In this document: piece by piece, positions 7,959-16,815 of the stretch
How the letters are laid out: every line of letters starts with the position of its first letter
Position numbering within the stretch: the stretch's first letter is position 1
DNA from: Anaerolineae bacterium
GTDB lineage: Bacteria > Chloroflexota > Anaerolineae > UBA1429
Assembly (NCBI GenBank): GCA_007132185.1
Contig: SLPC01000228.1
Coordinates: 1 to 44,831 of the forward strand
Length of the DNA: 44,831 nucleotides
Reading direction: 5' to 3'
Position numbers and translations under genes: made by a program
Notes under the pieces: generated by a model
Seen by the model: the letters and a program-made list of their open reading frames with translations, nothing else
The model's database searches: none
What the model was told of the DNA's origin: nothing

Positions 7959-9242
7959 CTACTGGCGGTACCAGCGATAGTCACGCTGTAGCGCCTGGCT
8001 AAAATCGTTGATGACCTGGCTCTTGCCAGACATGTACCAGATATCCCCAACGTGCCGCTCCCAACGATAGGTCAGCATCGCCCGAATAGGCTGCCGTCTT
8101 GCATCGCTGTTCCAGCGGTTGATCTCGGCATAGGCCGCCCGTATCCAGCCCCGGTTCAGGTCCTCCCACCTGCCATTCTGATTGGTCTCGGTAAGATATA
8201 CAGGCAAGTGTCGCTGAGAAGCCGGGATGGCCTCCATGAAATCAATGTAGGTGCGGAACATCTTGCGGCGATGATGGTAGGGCGGATCCATCGTCAACTC
8301 GCTGGTGATGTTGGCGGGATAGGGATCGCGGCCGTAGGTGTGGAGCGCAATGCCATCCACCTTGTCACCGAGGCGCTCCAGAATGTGGCGAAAATAGACG
8401 ATCCAATCGCCGCTGGGATTTCCGGGATAGGCGGTCTGAACGTTCCAGGGGCCCACAGCCCCCATGACGATCTGGTCATTGGCATGGCCAGGGCGCCGGC
8501 GAATCTCCTGGCGGCACGCCAGAAATGCCTGGGCATACTTGGCCGGCGTGATTACCTCACCATGGGCTGGGCCGCCCGGGCGCTCGACGGCCAGATTGGG
8601 CTCGTTGCCGATGATCCAGATATGGCAACCACTGGACCTCTCGACAAAGTTGCCGCAGCGCACGGAGAAATTCGCATAGAGCGACGAAGGCGGCAGGGTG
8701 CCATTGTGGCCATACCCATTGTTGAGGCGCACCATGACGCCAAATCCGGCATCGGCCAGATCACTGTAGGATTTGCTGCCCCAATCGGTGCGTGTCGCGC
8801 CAAGGGCCTCTGTCACCAGCACCCAGCCTTTACGGCCTGCTGCCTGCATCAGATGTTCGGCGCCGCGATCGTGCATCCCAAAGATGTAGGGCGACTCGCC
8901 CTTGGGCAGGGGGCCCTGTGGCGGCGCGGGGGTGGACGGCGTCTCTGCCTCTGGCAGCCGCAGCACCTGTCCCACCCGAATTACGTTGACATCCTCAAGC
9001 TCGTTAAAAGCGGCGATGACACGGGCCTTGGTCGCGTCGCCATAATACTGGCGAGAGATGCGCGCCAGGGTCTCGCCAGATTTGACGACGTGAACGGCAA
9101 AGTTGAGCCCCCAGTCTCCCAGCCAATTCACCAGCTGTTGGCGTGCGTGATCCTCCAGCGCCATCCTCTCATCGGCTGCCCGCGCCCGCATGCGTCGAGC
9201 GAGATGCTCATCCAAGGTAATCTCAATCGTGCGTTCGGACAT
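7959..9242 (-). CDS. LysM glycoside hydrolase (clan GH-A-like) with ribbon-helix-helix-like N-terminus
   Basis: A 427-residue protein in three parts. Residues 1-45 (TIEITLDEHLARRMRARA and following helix) resemble a ribbon-helix-helix/antitoxin-type module. Residues 50-97 are a LysM peptidoglycan-binding repeat (HVVKSGETLARISRQYYGDA, ending VGQVLRLP). After a Pro-rich linker, residues about 118-427 look like a TIM-barrel glycosidase, with IGNEPN (Glu214, probable acid/base) and YLTETNQ (Glu352, probable nucleophile). There is no signal peptide. The start at 9242 has a GGGGGAGG site 11 nt upstream; an in-frame ATG at 9263 would overlap that site. It sits between selB and the amidase. The precise glycosidase family and substrate are uncertain; a wall glycan is likely. 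Confidence 0.78.
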   Translation of the reverse strand: MSERTIEITLDEHLARRMRARAADERMALEDHARQQLVNWLGDWGLNFAVHVVKSGETLARISRQYYGDATKARVIAAFNELEDVNVIRVGQVLRLPEAETPSTPAPPQGPLPKGESPYIFGMHDRGAEHLMQAAGRKGWVLVTEALGATRTDWGSKSYSDLADAGFGVMVRLNNGYGHNGTLPPSSLYANFSVRCGNFVERSSGCHIWIIGNEPNLAVERPGGPAHGEVITPAKYAQAFLACRQEIRRRPGHANDQIVMGAVGPWNVQTAYPGNPSGDWIVYFRHILERLGDKVDGIALHTYGRDPYPANITSELTMDPPYHHRRKMFRTYIDFMEAIPASQRHLPVYLTETNQNGRWEDLNRGWIRAAYAEINRWNSDARRQPIRAMLTYRWERHVGDIWYMSGKSQVINDFSQALQRDYRWYRQ

Positions 9243-9287
9243 CTCGAAACATACCTCCCCCAAGGTAGTGGATCGCGCTACGACAGC

Positions 9288-11192
9288 TCAGCGCAGGACG
9301 CGCGCGTCGCCGATGCGCTTGGTGATTCGACGCCTATCGGTCTCTTCTAAAAAGGCAACGGCGTACTTGCGGCTGGTGCCAAACAGGTCGCGCACCTTGG
9401 CCACGGTAATCGGCTTGCCGTCCTCGAGATGACGCGTCAGCCGCTCCACCATCTCGTCCAGGGCCTGTGACTCAAAGACCACCGCATCACTCAATCTCAC
9501 CAAGCGCCCGGTTTCTATCAGGTGCTGGGTCAACTCTGCCCCAAGGGCTTCTTGCACCTCGCCGTAGGCGGGAGGTGTATAGGGCGCCTCCTCGAACTGG
9601 GCCAGCACCTGACGGACAGCCCTCTGCTGCTCCTCACTCAACTGCACCTCATGCTCGGGCAGGGCAACCGCATCTCCGCTCACCTGCAGGAGCCCCTCCT
9701 GTTCAGCGCGCTGCAGGATCTGGTTGCCCAGCTCGCCCCGCATCCTGAGCCGACTCTTGAGCTCTTCACGCGGCATGCCGCCCCGCAGCGGTTGCCGTCG
9801 GTGATAGTCCCGCAACAGGGCTGACGCACGTTGCATCAGGCGCTCCCAGCCAAGAAACGAGATCAGCGGCACGTCATCTCTCAGCAGATGTTTCAAGTCC
9901 CCAGGCTCCGTAGGGAGACACAAGACGCGTCCCTCTTGGACCAGCGCCTGCAGAGCTGGCTGCACCGTGACAGGCGGAAGCTGGCTTTGCCTGGTCAGTT
10001 CACGGGCGGGCATTGCCCCCCGCTCCTCCAGCAGGGTCAACAAGACGGATTCCGGCGTTCCCTGAGCCAGAGAGGCCAGCCGCTCGATGACCCGCCTGTC
10101 AAAGCGCCGATGCCTCCGCACAGGCTGCGGCTCAACAACCTGTCCCCCGCCCAGCGTCAGGCTGGGCGATGGCAACCGCACGATGAAACCATCATAGCGA
10201 CTGATGGCCACGGGCTCTTGTAGCCGTAGCTGCGCCCATCCCGTCTCATCCGCTTCCAATGTATCCCCTTGCAGCAGGCGGATCCGAGCCAGCACACTGG
10301 CAGCGCCGGTGAACAGCTCGACAACCATGCCATGCTCTACCGGGTGAGCCGCTTGAGCGAGCATCCGGAGTTGCACGTCTATGAGGCGCGTGGGCGAAAG
10401 CGTCCCCGGCAATGCCAGCACCTGACCGCGCTGCAATAGATCCAGATCGACGCCCGTGAGGTTTACCGCCAGACGCGCGCCGGGTGACGCGCGCTCGATC
10501 TTGGTATTGTGACTCTGGAGGCCGCGAATGCGGGCCGTTCGCCCCAGTGGAATGATCTCGACTGTATCCCCCACCTCCAGATGCCCGCCCACCAGCGTCC
10601 CGGTGACCACGGTGCCAAAGCCGCTGATGGTAAAAGCACGGTCGATGGGCAAGCGCGGGTAGCCCAGATCCTGTCGTGGGACGCTCGTCTCCAGGAGGGC
10701 GTCGAGAGTCTGGAGCAGCTCGTCCAATCCTTTTCCCTTGAGCGCCGATACCGGGATGATTGGCGCCTCTGCCAGCACCGTACCGGCCAGTGTCTCTCGT
10801 ACCTCTTCGCGCACCAGCTCCAGCCATACCGGATCGTCAACCAGATCTGCCTTGGTAAGGGCGACGAGTCCCTTGGGAATCTGGAGCAGATCCAGTATGG
10901 CGAGATGCTCGCGGGTCTGGGGCATCACGGCCTCGTCAGCCGCCACCACCAGCAGGGCCAGATCGATGCCGCCCACACCGGCTAGCATGTTCTTGATGAA
11001 ATCCTCATGGCCCGGCACATCCACGATGCTGACCTGGCGGCCGCTGGGTAGCGTGACCCAGGCAAACCCCAGGTCGATCGTCATTTCCCGCTCCTGTTCC
11101 TCACGCAGGCGATCCGGGTTGATCCCCGAGATCGCCTGCACAAGAGTGGACTTGCCATGGTCTACATGGCCAGCGGTACCAATGACGAACAA
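9288..11192 (-). CDS. selB: Selenocysteine-specific translation elongation factor SelB
   Basis: A 634-residue GTPase that would deliver Sec-tRNA to recoded UGA codons by binding the SECIS hairpin in the mRNA. Visible marks are G1 GHVDHGKST (8-16), a conserved T-I-D-L-G-F switch region, G3 DVPGHEDF, G4 TKAD, EF-Tu-like barrels, and a long C-terminal part with winged-helix repeats used for SECIS recognition. The start is TTG at 11192, because the reading frame opens with the invariant N-terminal strand there and an AGGAG lies 10 nt upstream, inside the end of the preceding gene, whose stop is only 6 nt away. No selA, selD or tRNA-Sec is present in the window. Family assignment is firm. Confidence 0.93.
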   Translation of the reverse strand: MFVIGTAGHVDHGKSTLVQAISGINPDRLREEQEREMTIDLGFAWVTLPSGRQVSIVDVPGHEDFIKNMLAGVGGIDLALLVVAADEAVMPQTREHLAILDLLQIPKGLVALTKADLVDDPVWLELVREEVRETLAGTVLAEAPIIPVSALKGKGLDELLQTLDALLETSVPRQDLGYPRLPIDRAFTISGFGTVVTGTLVGGHLEVGDTVEIIPLGRTARIRGLQSHNTKIERASPGARLAVNLTGVDLDLLQRGQVLALPGTLSPTRLIDVQLRMLAQAAHPVEHGMVVELFTGAASVLARIRLLQGDTLEADETGWAQLRLQEPVAISRYDGFIVRLPSPSLTLGGGQVVEPQPVRRHRRFDRRVIERLASLAQGTPESVLLTLLEERGAMPARELTRQSQLPPVTVQPALQALVQEGRVLCLPTEPGDLKHLLRDDVPLISFLGWERLMQRASALLRDYHRRQPLRGGMPREELKSRLRMRGELGNQILQRAEQEGLLQVSGDAVALPEHEVQLSEEQQRAVRQVLAQFEEAPYTPPAYGEVQEALGAELTQHLIETGRLVRLSDAVVFESQALDEMVERLTRHLEDGKPITVAKVRDLFGTSRKYAVAFLEETDRRRITKRIGDARVLR

Positions 11193-11198
11193 GCGTAC

Positions 11199-12434
11199 CT
11201 ACTCCTGCATTCCGTATGTCTCAGCCCAGTTGGTGACGAGCGCTTGGAGCTCTTTGCTCGTCTCATGCATGACGGTGCGCATCTTTTCATGGCTCTCCCG
11301 ACCTTCAGCATCTATGCGTGCAATGATCTCTCGCGTTTTCGTCTCTACGGCCGAGATCTCTTGCACCAGATCCGCCAGGCCTTCCTCCAGAGTCATCAGG
11401 CGCTCGTCCTGCTGGTCCTGTCCAGTTCCCCATTCTTGCCTGGCCTGCTCGCGTCGCTCGAGCTCTTGGGCCCAGCGCTGATCGTTCTCCGTGCGTGCCT
11501 CGCGCACCTCGCGGCGCAACTGCTCCTCGGCAATCTGATGAAGCTGGCGTAAGCGGTCCTGTTGCTGGCTCAGGTCTTGGGCCAACGTTTGGACGTCGCG
11601 CAGTACGCGCCGGTTCTTTTCGTGCTGATCGGCAAAGAAACGCAGTTGGTCGGCCCATGCATTAATCTGATGATCCATGGCATCGAGCTTGCGCCCCCAC
11701 TCTGCCAGCATCTGTGCGCGCTCCCGATCGGTGCGGCGCTGGCGCTCCAGAAGTTCCTTTTGCTGCGCCGTAATCTCCTGGCGCATGTTCTGCAGGTCAC
11801 CGATCTGTTGGGTCAGCTTGCTAATGTCGCTCTCCAGCGGCGGGATCCGCTGCGACAGGGCGTTACGCCCCGCACGGAACTCGTCGATCTCTTCGGACAC
11901 CTTGCTGACACTGACCACGTTCTTGGCAATGCCATCGGCCAGCTGCTTGCGCATCTCCTCGAACTGAGGGATCTGCTTGTTCACCGTCTCGATCTGCTGC
12001 TGGAGTCGCTGGAGCCCCTCGTTGATGCGACGATCCTCCGCACGCCCGACGGTCACTGCCTGCTCCAACGGGCCCAAACGCACCAGTTCGCCTCGAATCT
12101 CTTCCAACGCTCGCGAGTCACGTTCCCGCTCCGTCTGCCGGTTTCGCATCAGCTCGGTCTCACGCTTCTGGAGATCTTGCTTGAGATCGCCAAGCATCGA
12201 CACCATCTCATCGCGCGAGTTCTGCACCGTTTGCCGGATCTCGGGGATGGCTTGAAGCCGATTCTGCACCCTGGTGAGGCGATCCTCCAGGCTGATGATC
12301 CGCTGCGCTTGATCCACCAAAGCTACTTGTTGCCTATCTACGAGATCGCGAAGTTCTTCGACGATGGTCTTTTCCCGTCGCAGCTCTTCATCGAGCCAGC
12401 TTACGTTCGGTCCACTCGTTTCACTCGCTGTCAT
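11199..12434 (-). CDS. Long coiled-coil protein of unknown function
   Basis: A 411-residue protein almost wholly made of charged heptad-like helix (rich in Glu, Arg, Gln, Lys, Leu), with no signal peptide, membrane segment, cysteine cluster or enzymatic motif. Short interruptions such as RIPPLES near residue 205 probably break the helix. It resembles SMC/chromosome-segregation-like or myosin-tail-like coiled coils only in composition. AGGAGATAGAG before ATG 12434 supports the start. The gene lies 45 nt after the L,D-transpeptidase gene and its tail carries the ribosome site of selB, so it is part of the same operon. A structural or scaffolding role for wall enzymes is conceivable but not shown. 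Confidence 0.8.
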   Translation of the reverse strand: MTASETSGPNVSWLDEELRREKTIVEELRDLVDRQQVALVDQAQRIISLEDRLTRVQNRLQAIPEIRQTVQNSRDEMVSMLGDLKQDLQKRETELMRNRQTERERDSRALEEIRGELVRLGPLEQAVTVGRAEDRRINEGLQRLQQQIETVNKQIPQFEEMRKQLADGIAKNVVSVSKVSEEIDEFRAGRNALSQRIPPLESDISKLTQQIGDLQNMRQEITAQQKELLERQRRTDRERAQMLAEWGRKLDAMDHQINAWADQLRFFADQHEKNRRVLRDVQTLAQDLSQQQDRLRQLHQIAEEQLRREVREARTENDQRWAQELERREQARQEWGTGQDQQDERLMTLEEGLADLVQEISAVETKTREIIARIDAEGRESHEKMRTVMHETSKELQALVTNWAETYGMQE

Positions 12435-12479
12435 CTCTATCTCCTGGTTTTACTACACTATACACTCGGCATGGACGAT

Positions 12480-14036
12480 CTATCGCTCAATGATGACCAC
12501 GGTGCCGATATCTACAAAGTCGTACAGCCATTCACCATCTGCGGTACCTGTCACGATGCACCCAAACGAGCATCGCGTGCCCAGGGCGCCCGCCCAGAGG
12601 GTCTGGCCATTGCTCAGAGTCGGCAGAGAATGAAAGCCATTTTCCGTGCCTCCAGCCCAGTAGATCCCAATCCAGTCCGGCATGTAGAGGTCCCACGCTG
12701 AGCCATAGGCCAAATCGTGCTTGCTCTGCACGGTAAACCTGCCGGTTCTGGTGGGATGACTGGGACGGCCAATGCACACCAAAAAATCACGGATCGGCTC
12801 GTGATTCTCAAACGCCGTCACGCGGAACCTGGAGAGCGATACCTCGACGCGCTTTGGAGGGCGGATCGTTTCCTCTACGAGCAGCACTGTTTCGGCGGCC
12901 AGGGGCGCCCCCTCCAGGATCTCCTCACACAGATTGGCCTGCGTCAGCGCCTCTTCCAGATTGTCCTTGTCCAGCTGTTGCGCGGCAAGGTTGCAGTGGG
13001 CCTGCCCGAGCATCGAGCGTGTATCCCGAAAATCGGGCGTCCTATTATACACACTGGTAAGCTGGAACACGGCGCGGGCCCAGTCTTGCTCCAGATATGC
13101 CTCCACAGCCTCTCGATAGAGCTCTACATCCTGCCGCGCTCTCTGCAGATACTGGCTATCAGCATCCAGACGTACGGCCCGATCCAGATCACGTTTGGCC
13201 ATCTCCAGCTCGTTGGCATCGATGGCATCTTTGGCCCGAAAGTAGAGCGCCTGCGCGAGACGTGCCCGGGCGTCGACGTTCTCCGGATCGTTCCTGCGGA
13301 TCTGCTCCAGGGTGTTTATGGCGCTATTCCAGTCCTCCTGGGTCCATGCGATCTCGACACGAGTCCACAGGGGGCGCGCCACCTGCCCAACGCTGGGGGT
13401 CGGCGTGGCATCGAGCACACGGGTAGGAAGCACCATCGCCGAGACGGAGGGCGCTCGCGCCCCAGCCTGTTGCGAGATGACGACCCAGGCCAACAGGACC
13501 AGGAGGGCGATGGCGCCCAGGCTGAACGCCGTGATCCCCACCCCTCGCAGAGCGCCGAGGGCCTTCTTGGAGACCGACCCCAGCCGGGGGCCGCGCAGGG
13601 TGGATAGGCGTTCCACAACGCGCCCGGTGGCCGGCGCGCGCCGGCGCGGTGCTCTCGGTTTGCGGGCGATTTTTCTGGTGCTCTTGGCGCTGGGCTTGGA
13701 CGAGGGTACAGGCTCGCTCTCAGCCGCCTCCGCCTTTTCCGCAGGCTGGGTCGCGGGCTTGTGGGCCTCAACCCACGCGATACCCTCACGCAGGCGTTCG
13801 CTGTGAGGCGCAAAGTGGAGCCCCTCACGCAGATAGCCCAGGCCCTGCTCACGCGTCTCGGCCAGCCACGCCATCCAGAGCCAGCCATCTTCCAGCTCGG
13901 GCGCGATCTGTATCACACGCCGGAACACGCCCTGTGCTTCGCGCCGCTGTCCCTCGCGCGCCAGCGCTATACCATCCCCGAGCAGCCGGGAAGCATTTAT
14001 ACTCACACCATCTCCGGGCTGATGATCTCTCGCCAT
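12480..14036 (-). CDS. Membrane-anchored TPR protein with C-terminal L,D-transpeptidase (YkuD) domain
   Basis: A 518-residue protein. Residues 10-90 and about 225-380 form TPR-like helical repeats; residues 95-160 are a basic Ala/Pro/Lys/Arg linker; 166-188 is a single membrane helix (FSLGAIALLVLLAWVV), so the second TPR set and the catalytic domain lie outside the cell. The C-terminal 130 residues form a YkuD-type domain with GRFTV, FHSLP (His469) and the nucleophile in CSFGC (Cys493); the usual S-H-G-C is S-F-G-C here. These enzymes make 3-3 peptidoglycan crosslinks or attach proteins to the wall. ATG 14036 is preferred over GTG 14042 because GGAGG lies 6 nt before it. First gene of the wall operon. 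Confidence 0.87.
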   Translation of the reverse strand: MARDHQPGDGVSINASRLLGDGIALAREGQRREAQGVFRRVIQIAPELEDGWLWMAWLAETREQGLGYLREGLHFAPHSERLREGIAWVEAHKPATQPAEKAEAAESEPVPSSKPSAKSTRKIARKPRAPRRRAPATGRVVERLSTLRGPRLGSVSKKALGALRGVGITAFSLGAIALLVLLAWVVISQQAGARAPSVSAMVLPTRVLDATPTPSVGQVARPLWTRVEIAWTQEDWNSAINTLEQIRRNDPENVDARARLAQALYFRAKDAIDANELEMAKRDLDRAVRLDADSQYLQRARQDVELYREAVEAYLEQDWARAVFQLTSVYNRTPDFRDTRSMLGQAHCNLAAQQLDKDNLEEALTQANLCEEILEGAPLAAETVLLVEETIRPPKRVEVSLSRFRVTAFENHEPIRDFLVCIGRPSHPTRTGRFTVQSKHDLAYGSAWDLYMPDWIGIYWAGGTENGFHSLPTLSNGQTLWAGALGTRCSFGCIVTGTADGEWLYDFVDIGTVVIIER

Positions 14037-14052
14037 GGCCACCCTCCGATGA

Positions 14053-14071
14053 ACCTGGATAGATACCAGGT
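14053..14071 (-). promoter_or_regulatory. Small leader hairpin before the L,D-transpeptidase gene
   Basis: ACCTGG (14053-14058) and CCAGGT (14066-14071) can pair over a 7-nt loop in the mRNA leader, just ahead of the ribosome site. Function is unknown and it may be chance. Confidence 0.25.
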
Positions 14072-14099
14072 AGCAGTCTGACTCTTGCGAATTTCGCCC

Positions 14100-14128
14100 A
14101 TTATATCATCGGCGACATGCATGGGCAA
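14100..14128 (-). promoter_or_regulatory. Strong sigma-70 promoter of the cell-wall/selB operon
   Basis: On the minus strand TTGCCC (14128-14123), 17-nt spacer, perfect TATAAT (14105-14100), about 60 nt upstream of the ATG at 14036. It is the only good promoter I see ahead of the five closely spaced genes down to 6832. Confidence 0.7.
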
Positions 14129-14166
14129 CCACTATCGGCGTTCCAGCATACCGGATCGAACGGTTT

Positions 14167-15234
14167 TTACGTAAAAGGAAGAATGGGTCGCGCCGCAGGT
14201 GGGGACTCTTGCCCTTGCCACTCGGCCAAACGCCCAAGGGCATGGCTGCGCACGCGGCGCACCAGCTCAACGCCCTGCGACGTCGTACCCAGTGCGATTC
14301 TGCGTTGCCAGTTGTCATACATCTGCGCCGCCGCCAGAGTCGGGATATCAAGGCGCGCCCATACCCAGGCCAGCAGCTCGCCATACATCTCGACCACGCC
14401 AAACTCGCCGAACGACGTGGCCGGCTGGCCATCCCATGTGGGGCGCAGAACCTCTCCCATGATGCCGCCCGCCAGAATCATCTCTACAATGGTCACCGTC
14501 TCGGGCCCATACCGCATACAGTCCCTCGGCGAGAGTGTCGCATAGTTCGGCTCTGGGCCATCAAAGAGCCGCTCGGCCAACCCCCTGCCATATACCTTGA
14601 ACCCGCTGCTCAGATCAGGCGTGGCCACGCCCAGGCACTGACTGAGATCCAGCGCACGGCCCTCTCTGGCCAGCGCATGGCTGCAAGCCTCCAGCGTGAG
14701 CCCATCCAGCAGGCGCTCCAGCTCGCCACGCACCCAGCCCATCGGCTGTGTGCGGCTGGCACGGGCGCCAATGGCCAGGACGAGATCATGGCCATAGACC
14801 TCGGCCAAAAAGAAGGCCGCCCGGGTGAGCCGAGGCAGCACAGCAATCATGTGGTCGGCATCGCCGTCCATGACCGCCAGCCAGCGCACGTGGGGCTGCT
14901 CGCGCAGGATCGCGGCCATCGCGGCGCGCAAAGCGCCCAGCTTGCCCCGGTTCTCTGGCAAAACCATGACTCGGATGCCACCACCAGCGTCTGCTGCGAG
15001 CTCGTCGGCCACCCGCGCCAGGATCGCGGCACTGCGGGCATCGCCATCCACGACGGCCCACACCTGCTCTGGTGGCAGATAGTGGCGGCAGTCCATCAGT
15101 GTGATGCGCAGTAGACGCTCCACAGTGGCGTCGCTGGGCTTGGCCGAGAAATAGACCGGCACCACGACGGCCGTCTCCTGGCCTAGCTGCGCCTGAGACG
15201 ACCAGTGCTCCATCACCCGTTGCACGCTGGACAT
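14167..15234 (-). CDS. Glycosyltransferase family 2-like protein (GT-A fold)
   Basis: A 355-residue protein with no membrane helix. The N-terminal half looks like a GT-A nucleotide-sugar transferase: ETAVVVPVYFSAKPSD opening strand, VWAVVDGDARS, VLPENRGKLGALRAAM and LAVMDGDADH, the last giving the metal-binding D-G-D. The acceptor and sugar are not apparent. The ATG at 15234 lies one base after the stop codon of the upstream reductase gene (15236), so translation is probably coupled; the longer open frame that overlaps that gene is rejected. An internal RSHALGRLAEWQG tail follows. A role in making a glycolipid, glucosylglycerate-like solute or surface sugar is possible, but no neighbour settles it. 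Confidence 0.7.
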   Translation of the reverse strand: MSSVQRVMEHWSSQAQLGQETAVVVPVYFSAKPSDATVERLLRITLMDCRHYLPPEQVWAVVDGDARSAAILARVADELAADAGGGIRVMVLPENRGKLGALRAAMAAILREQPHVRWLAVMDGDADHMIAVLPRLTRAAFFLAEVYGHDLVLAIGARASRTQPMGWVRGELERLLDGLTLEACSHALAREGRALDLSQCLGVATPDLSSGFKVYGRGLAERLFDGPEPNYATLSPRDCMRYGPETVTIVEMILAGGIMGEVLRPTWDGQPATSFGEFGVVEMYGELLAWVWARLDIPTLAAAQMYDNWQRRIALGTTSQGVELVRRVRSHALGRLAEWQGQESPPAARPILPFT

Positions 15235-15235
15235 C

Positions 15236-16588
15236 TCAGCCCGCCTGCCTGGCAGCCTGTCGCCCCGCTCGAAAGATCGGGGCGTATACCTCGCGATCAA
15301 ACGGCACACAGCCACTGCGGCCATGGTCCCGCATGATCTGGGTGCAGCGGCTGCAGGCGATGCAGCAGCGCTCGGCGGCCAGCTCGCCCCGCTGCAAGAG
15401 ATCGCGAGCGAAATCGGGATAGGCAAAGGCGCCGCGCCCCCAGCCAATGATATCGGCCCGGCCCTCGCCCACGGCAGCCGCCGCCGCGTGACCCGCGTAT
15501 TGGCGCAGCCAGGAGTAGCCCGAGCCCAGCACGACCAGGTCGGGATAGGCGGTCTTGACCTGGCCGGCCAGATCGATCAGGCGCGCCACGCCTGCCAGGG
15601 GGTGCTCCTCGGGGGTGTACCCGCCAATGACGTTCTGATCAAAGGGGCGGTTGATATGCGGCGTATAGTAGGGATTGCCGGCCGTCACATTGATCAGCGA
15701 CACGCCCATGTCCTGCAGCAACCCGATCAGCTGCAGCGGCTCTGTCAGGTCAGGCTTGGCAGGGTCCTCGCGATCCACACCCCAGCCCCAGGGATAGGGA
15801 TGCCCGTCATAGACGTTCAGGCGCAAGGTGATCTGAGCGCCCGGGACCTCGGCCCGAACCCGCCCCACCGTCTCGAGCAGGAACCGTGTACGGTTCTCGA
15901 ACGAGCCGCCATACTTGCCAGGGCGCGTATGGGCGGCCAGCAGCTCTGAGATCAGGTAGCGATGGCAGCTCTTGATGTCCAACCCATCAAAGCCACACTG
16001 CACCGCCAGACGCGCCGCCTCGACATAGCGATCTTGCAGGCGGTCCAGCTCGCCGTCGCTGATCAGGGGATGATCCTCGGGCAGCCCCAGGGCCTCGTCC
16101 AGCAGGCCATCGTGGTGAGCGATGATGGGCGCGGGGTGCTCCAGCGGCCTGCTATAGCGCCCCGAGTGGGCCAGTTGGATGACCGTAAAGGGCCGGAACG
16201 ACGAGCCATAGATGCGTTGCGCCTCGGCCAGGGCGATCTCATGGAGGCGCGCAAAGGCGGGGGCCGTATCCTTGACCAGCAGGAGCTGGCGGGGATTGGC
16301 GCGCGCCTCGGGTGCGATGGCCGTCGCCTCGAACCAGAGCAGTCCCGCGCCGCCGGCGGCAAAGCGCACATAGCGCCGCACGGTGAGCGTGTCAGGACGG
16401 CCATCGGGCGTGCCATCACAGCCCTCCATCGGCTGCACGGCCAGCGCATTGGGCGCCACGCGCCCGCCGATGGTGACAGGCCGCGCCAAAGCTGATAGGC
16501 CTTTGGACAGAGGCAAGTTCAGGCCCAGTTCGTCGATCTCTTGCTCAAGATCGGCCAGACTGCGATAGTGAAAGGGTTGGTGGGGCAT
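15236..16588 (-). CDS. Old Yellow Enzyme-like NADH:flavin oxidoreductase with C-terminal cysteine cluster
   Basis: A 450-residue FMN TIM-barrel reductase. Family marks are the N-terminal AVQPMEGCDG segment, IQLAHSGRYS (FMN/ligand pocket), the DIKSCHRYLISELLA region, RPGKYGGSFENRTRF and GSGYSWLR near the FMN phosphate site. The tail CCIACSRCTQ with a further cysteine after about 12 residues resembles the [4Fe-4S] ligands of 2,4-dienoyl-CoA reductase and trimethylamine dehydrogenase, although it lacks their long NAD-binding C-terminal half. Such proteins reduce enoates or demethylate amines. The start at 16588 has AAGGAG 6 nt upstream. It is transcribed from a TTGACA promoter at 16669 and is coupled to the glycosyltransferase downstream. 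Confidence 0.85.
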   Translation of the reverse strand: MPHQPFHYRSLADLEQEIDELGLNLPLSKGLSALARPVTIGGRVAPNALAVQPMEGCDGTPDGRPDTLTVRRYVRFAAGGAGLLWFEATAIAPEARANPRQLLLVKDTAPAFARLHEIALAEAQRIYGSSFRPFTVIQLAHSGRYSRPLEHPAPIIAHHDGLLDEALGLPEDHPLISDGELDRLQDRYVEAARLAVQCGFDGLDIKSCHRYLISELLAAHTRPGKYGGSFENRTRFLLETVGRVRAEVPGAQITLRLNVYDGHPYPWGWGVDREDPAKPDLTEPLQLIGLLQDMGVSLINVTAGNPYYTPHINRPFDQNVIGGYTPEEHPLAGVARLIDLAGQVKTAYPDLVVLGSGYSWLRQYAGHAAAAAVGEGRADIIGWGRGAFAYPDFARDLLQRGELAAERCCIACSRCTQIMRDHGRSGCVPFDREVYAPIFRAGRQAARQAG

Positions 16589-16639
16589 GCACGCTCCTTG
16601 GTTTGACAGATGCTGGGCCGCTGGGCACGATTGGGCCAC

Positions 16640-16669
16640 AACATAACACGCCACCGCGCACGCTGTCAA
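16640..16669 (-). promoter_or_regulatory. Sigma-70 promoter of the OYE-like/glycosyltransferase operon
   Basis: On the minus strand a perfect TTGACA (16669-16664), 18-nt spacer, TATGTT (16645-16640), about 50 nt before the ATG at 16588. Confidence 0.65.
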
Positions 16670-16720
16670 CCTGTGGGCGGGACGCTATCCGAATTGCACT
16701 TGTTATTGCTCACCGAGTGC

Positions 16721-16748
16721 TTTACAGCCCATCGATTTCGGCTATTCT
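16721..16748 (+). promoter_or_regulatory. Candidate promoter of the membrane alpha/beta hydrolase gene
   Basis: TTTACA (16721-16726), 16-nt spacer, TATTCT (16743-16748), about 67 nt before ATG 16816. Moderate match in a divergent intergenic region. Confidence 0.5.
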
Positions 16749-16815
16749 CAGACCTGTTCCTTGCCCGCAGGGAAGCTGAGGGACATTCACCGATACAGGA
16801 GCGACAGTAGACGCC

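Noticed and set aside
8052-9350. 432-codon plus-strand open frame opposite the LysM glycosidase
   Set aside because: No recognisable domain and it is antisense to LysM and catalytic motifs.
11562-12701. 379-codon plus-strand open frame opposite the coiled-coil and transpeptidase genes
   Set aside because: It spans two genes and their intergenic gap, has no ribosome site and shows no family motif.
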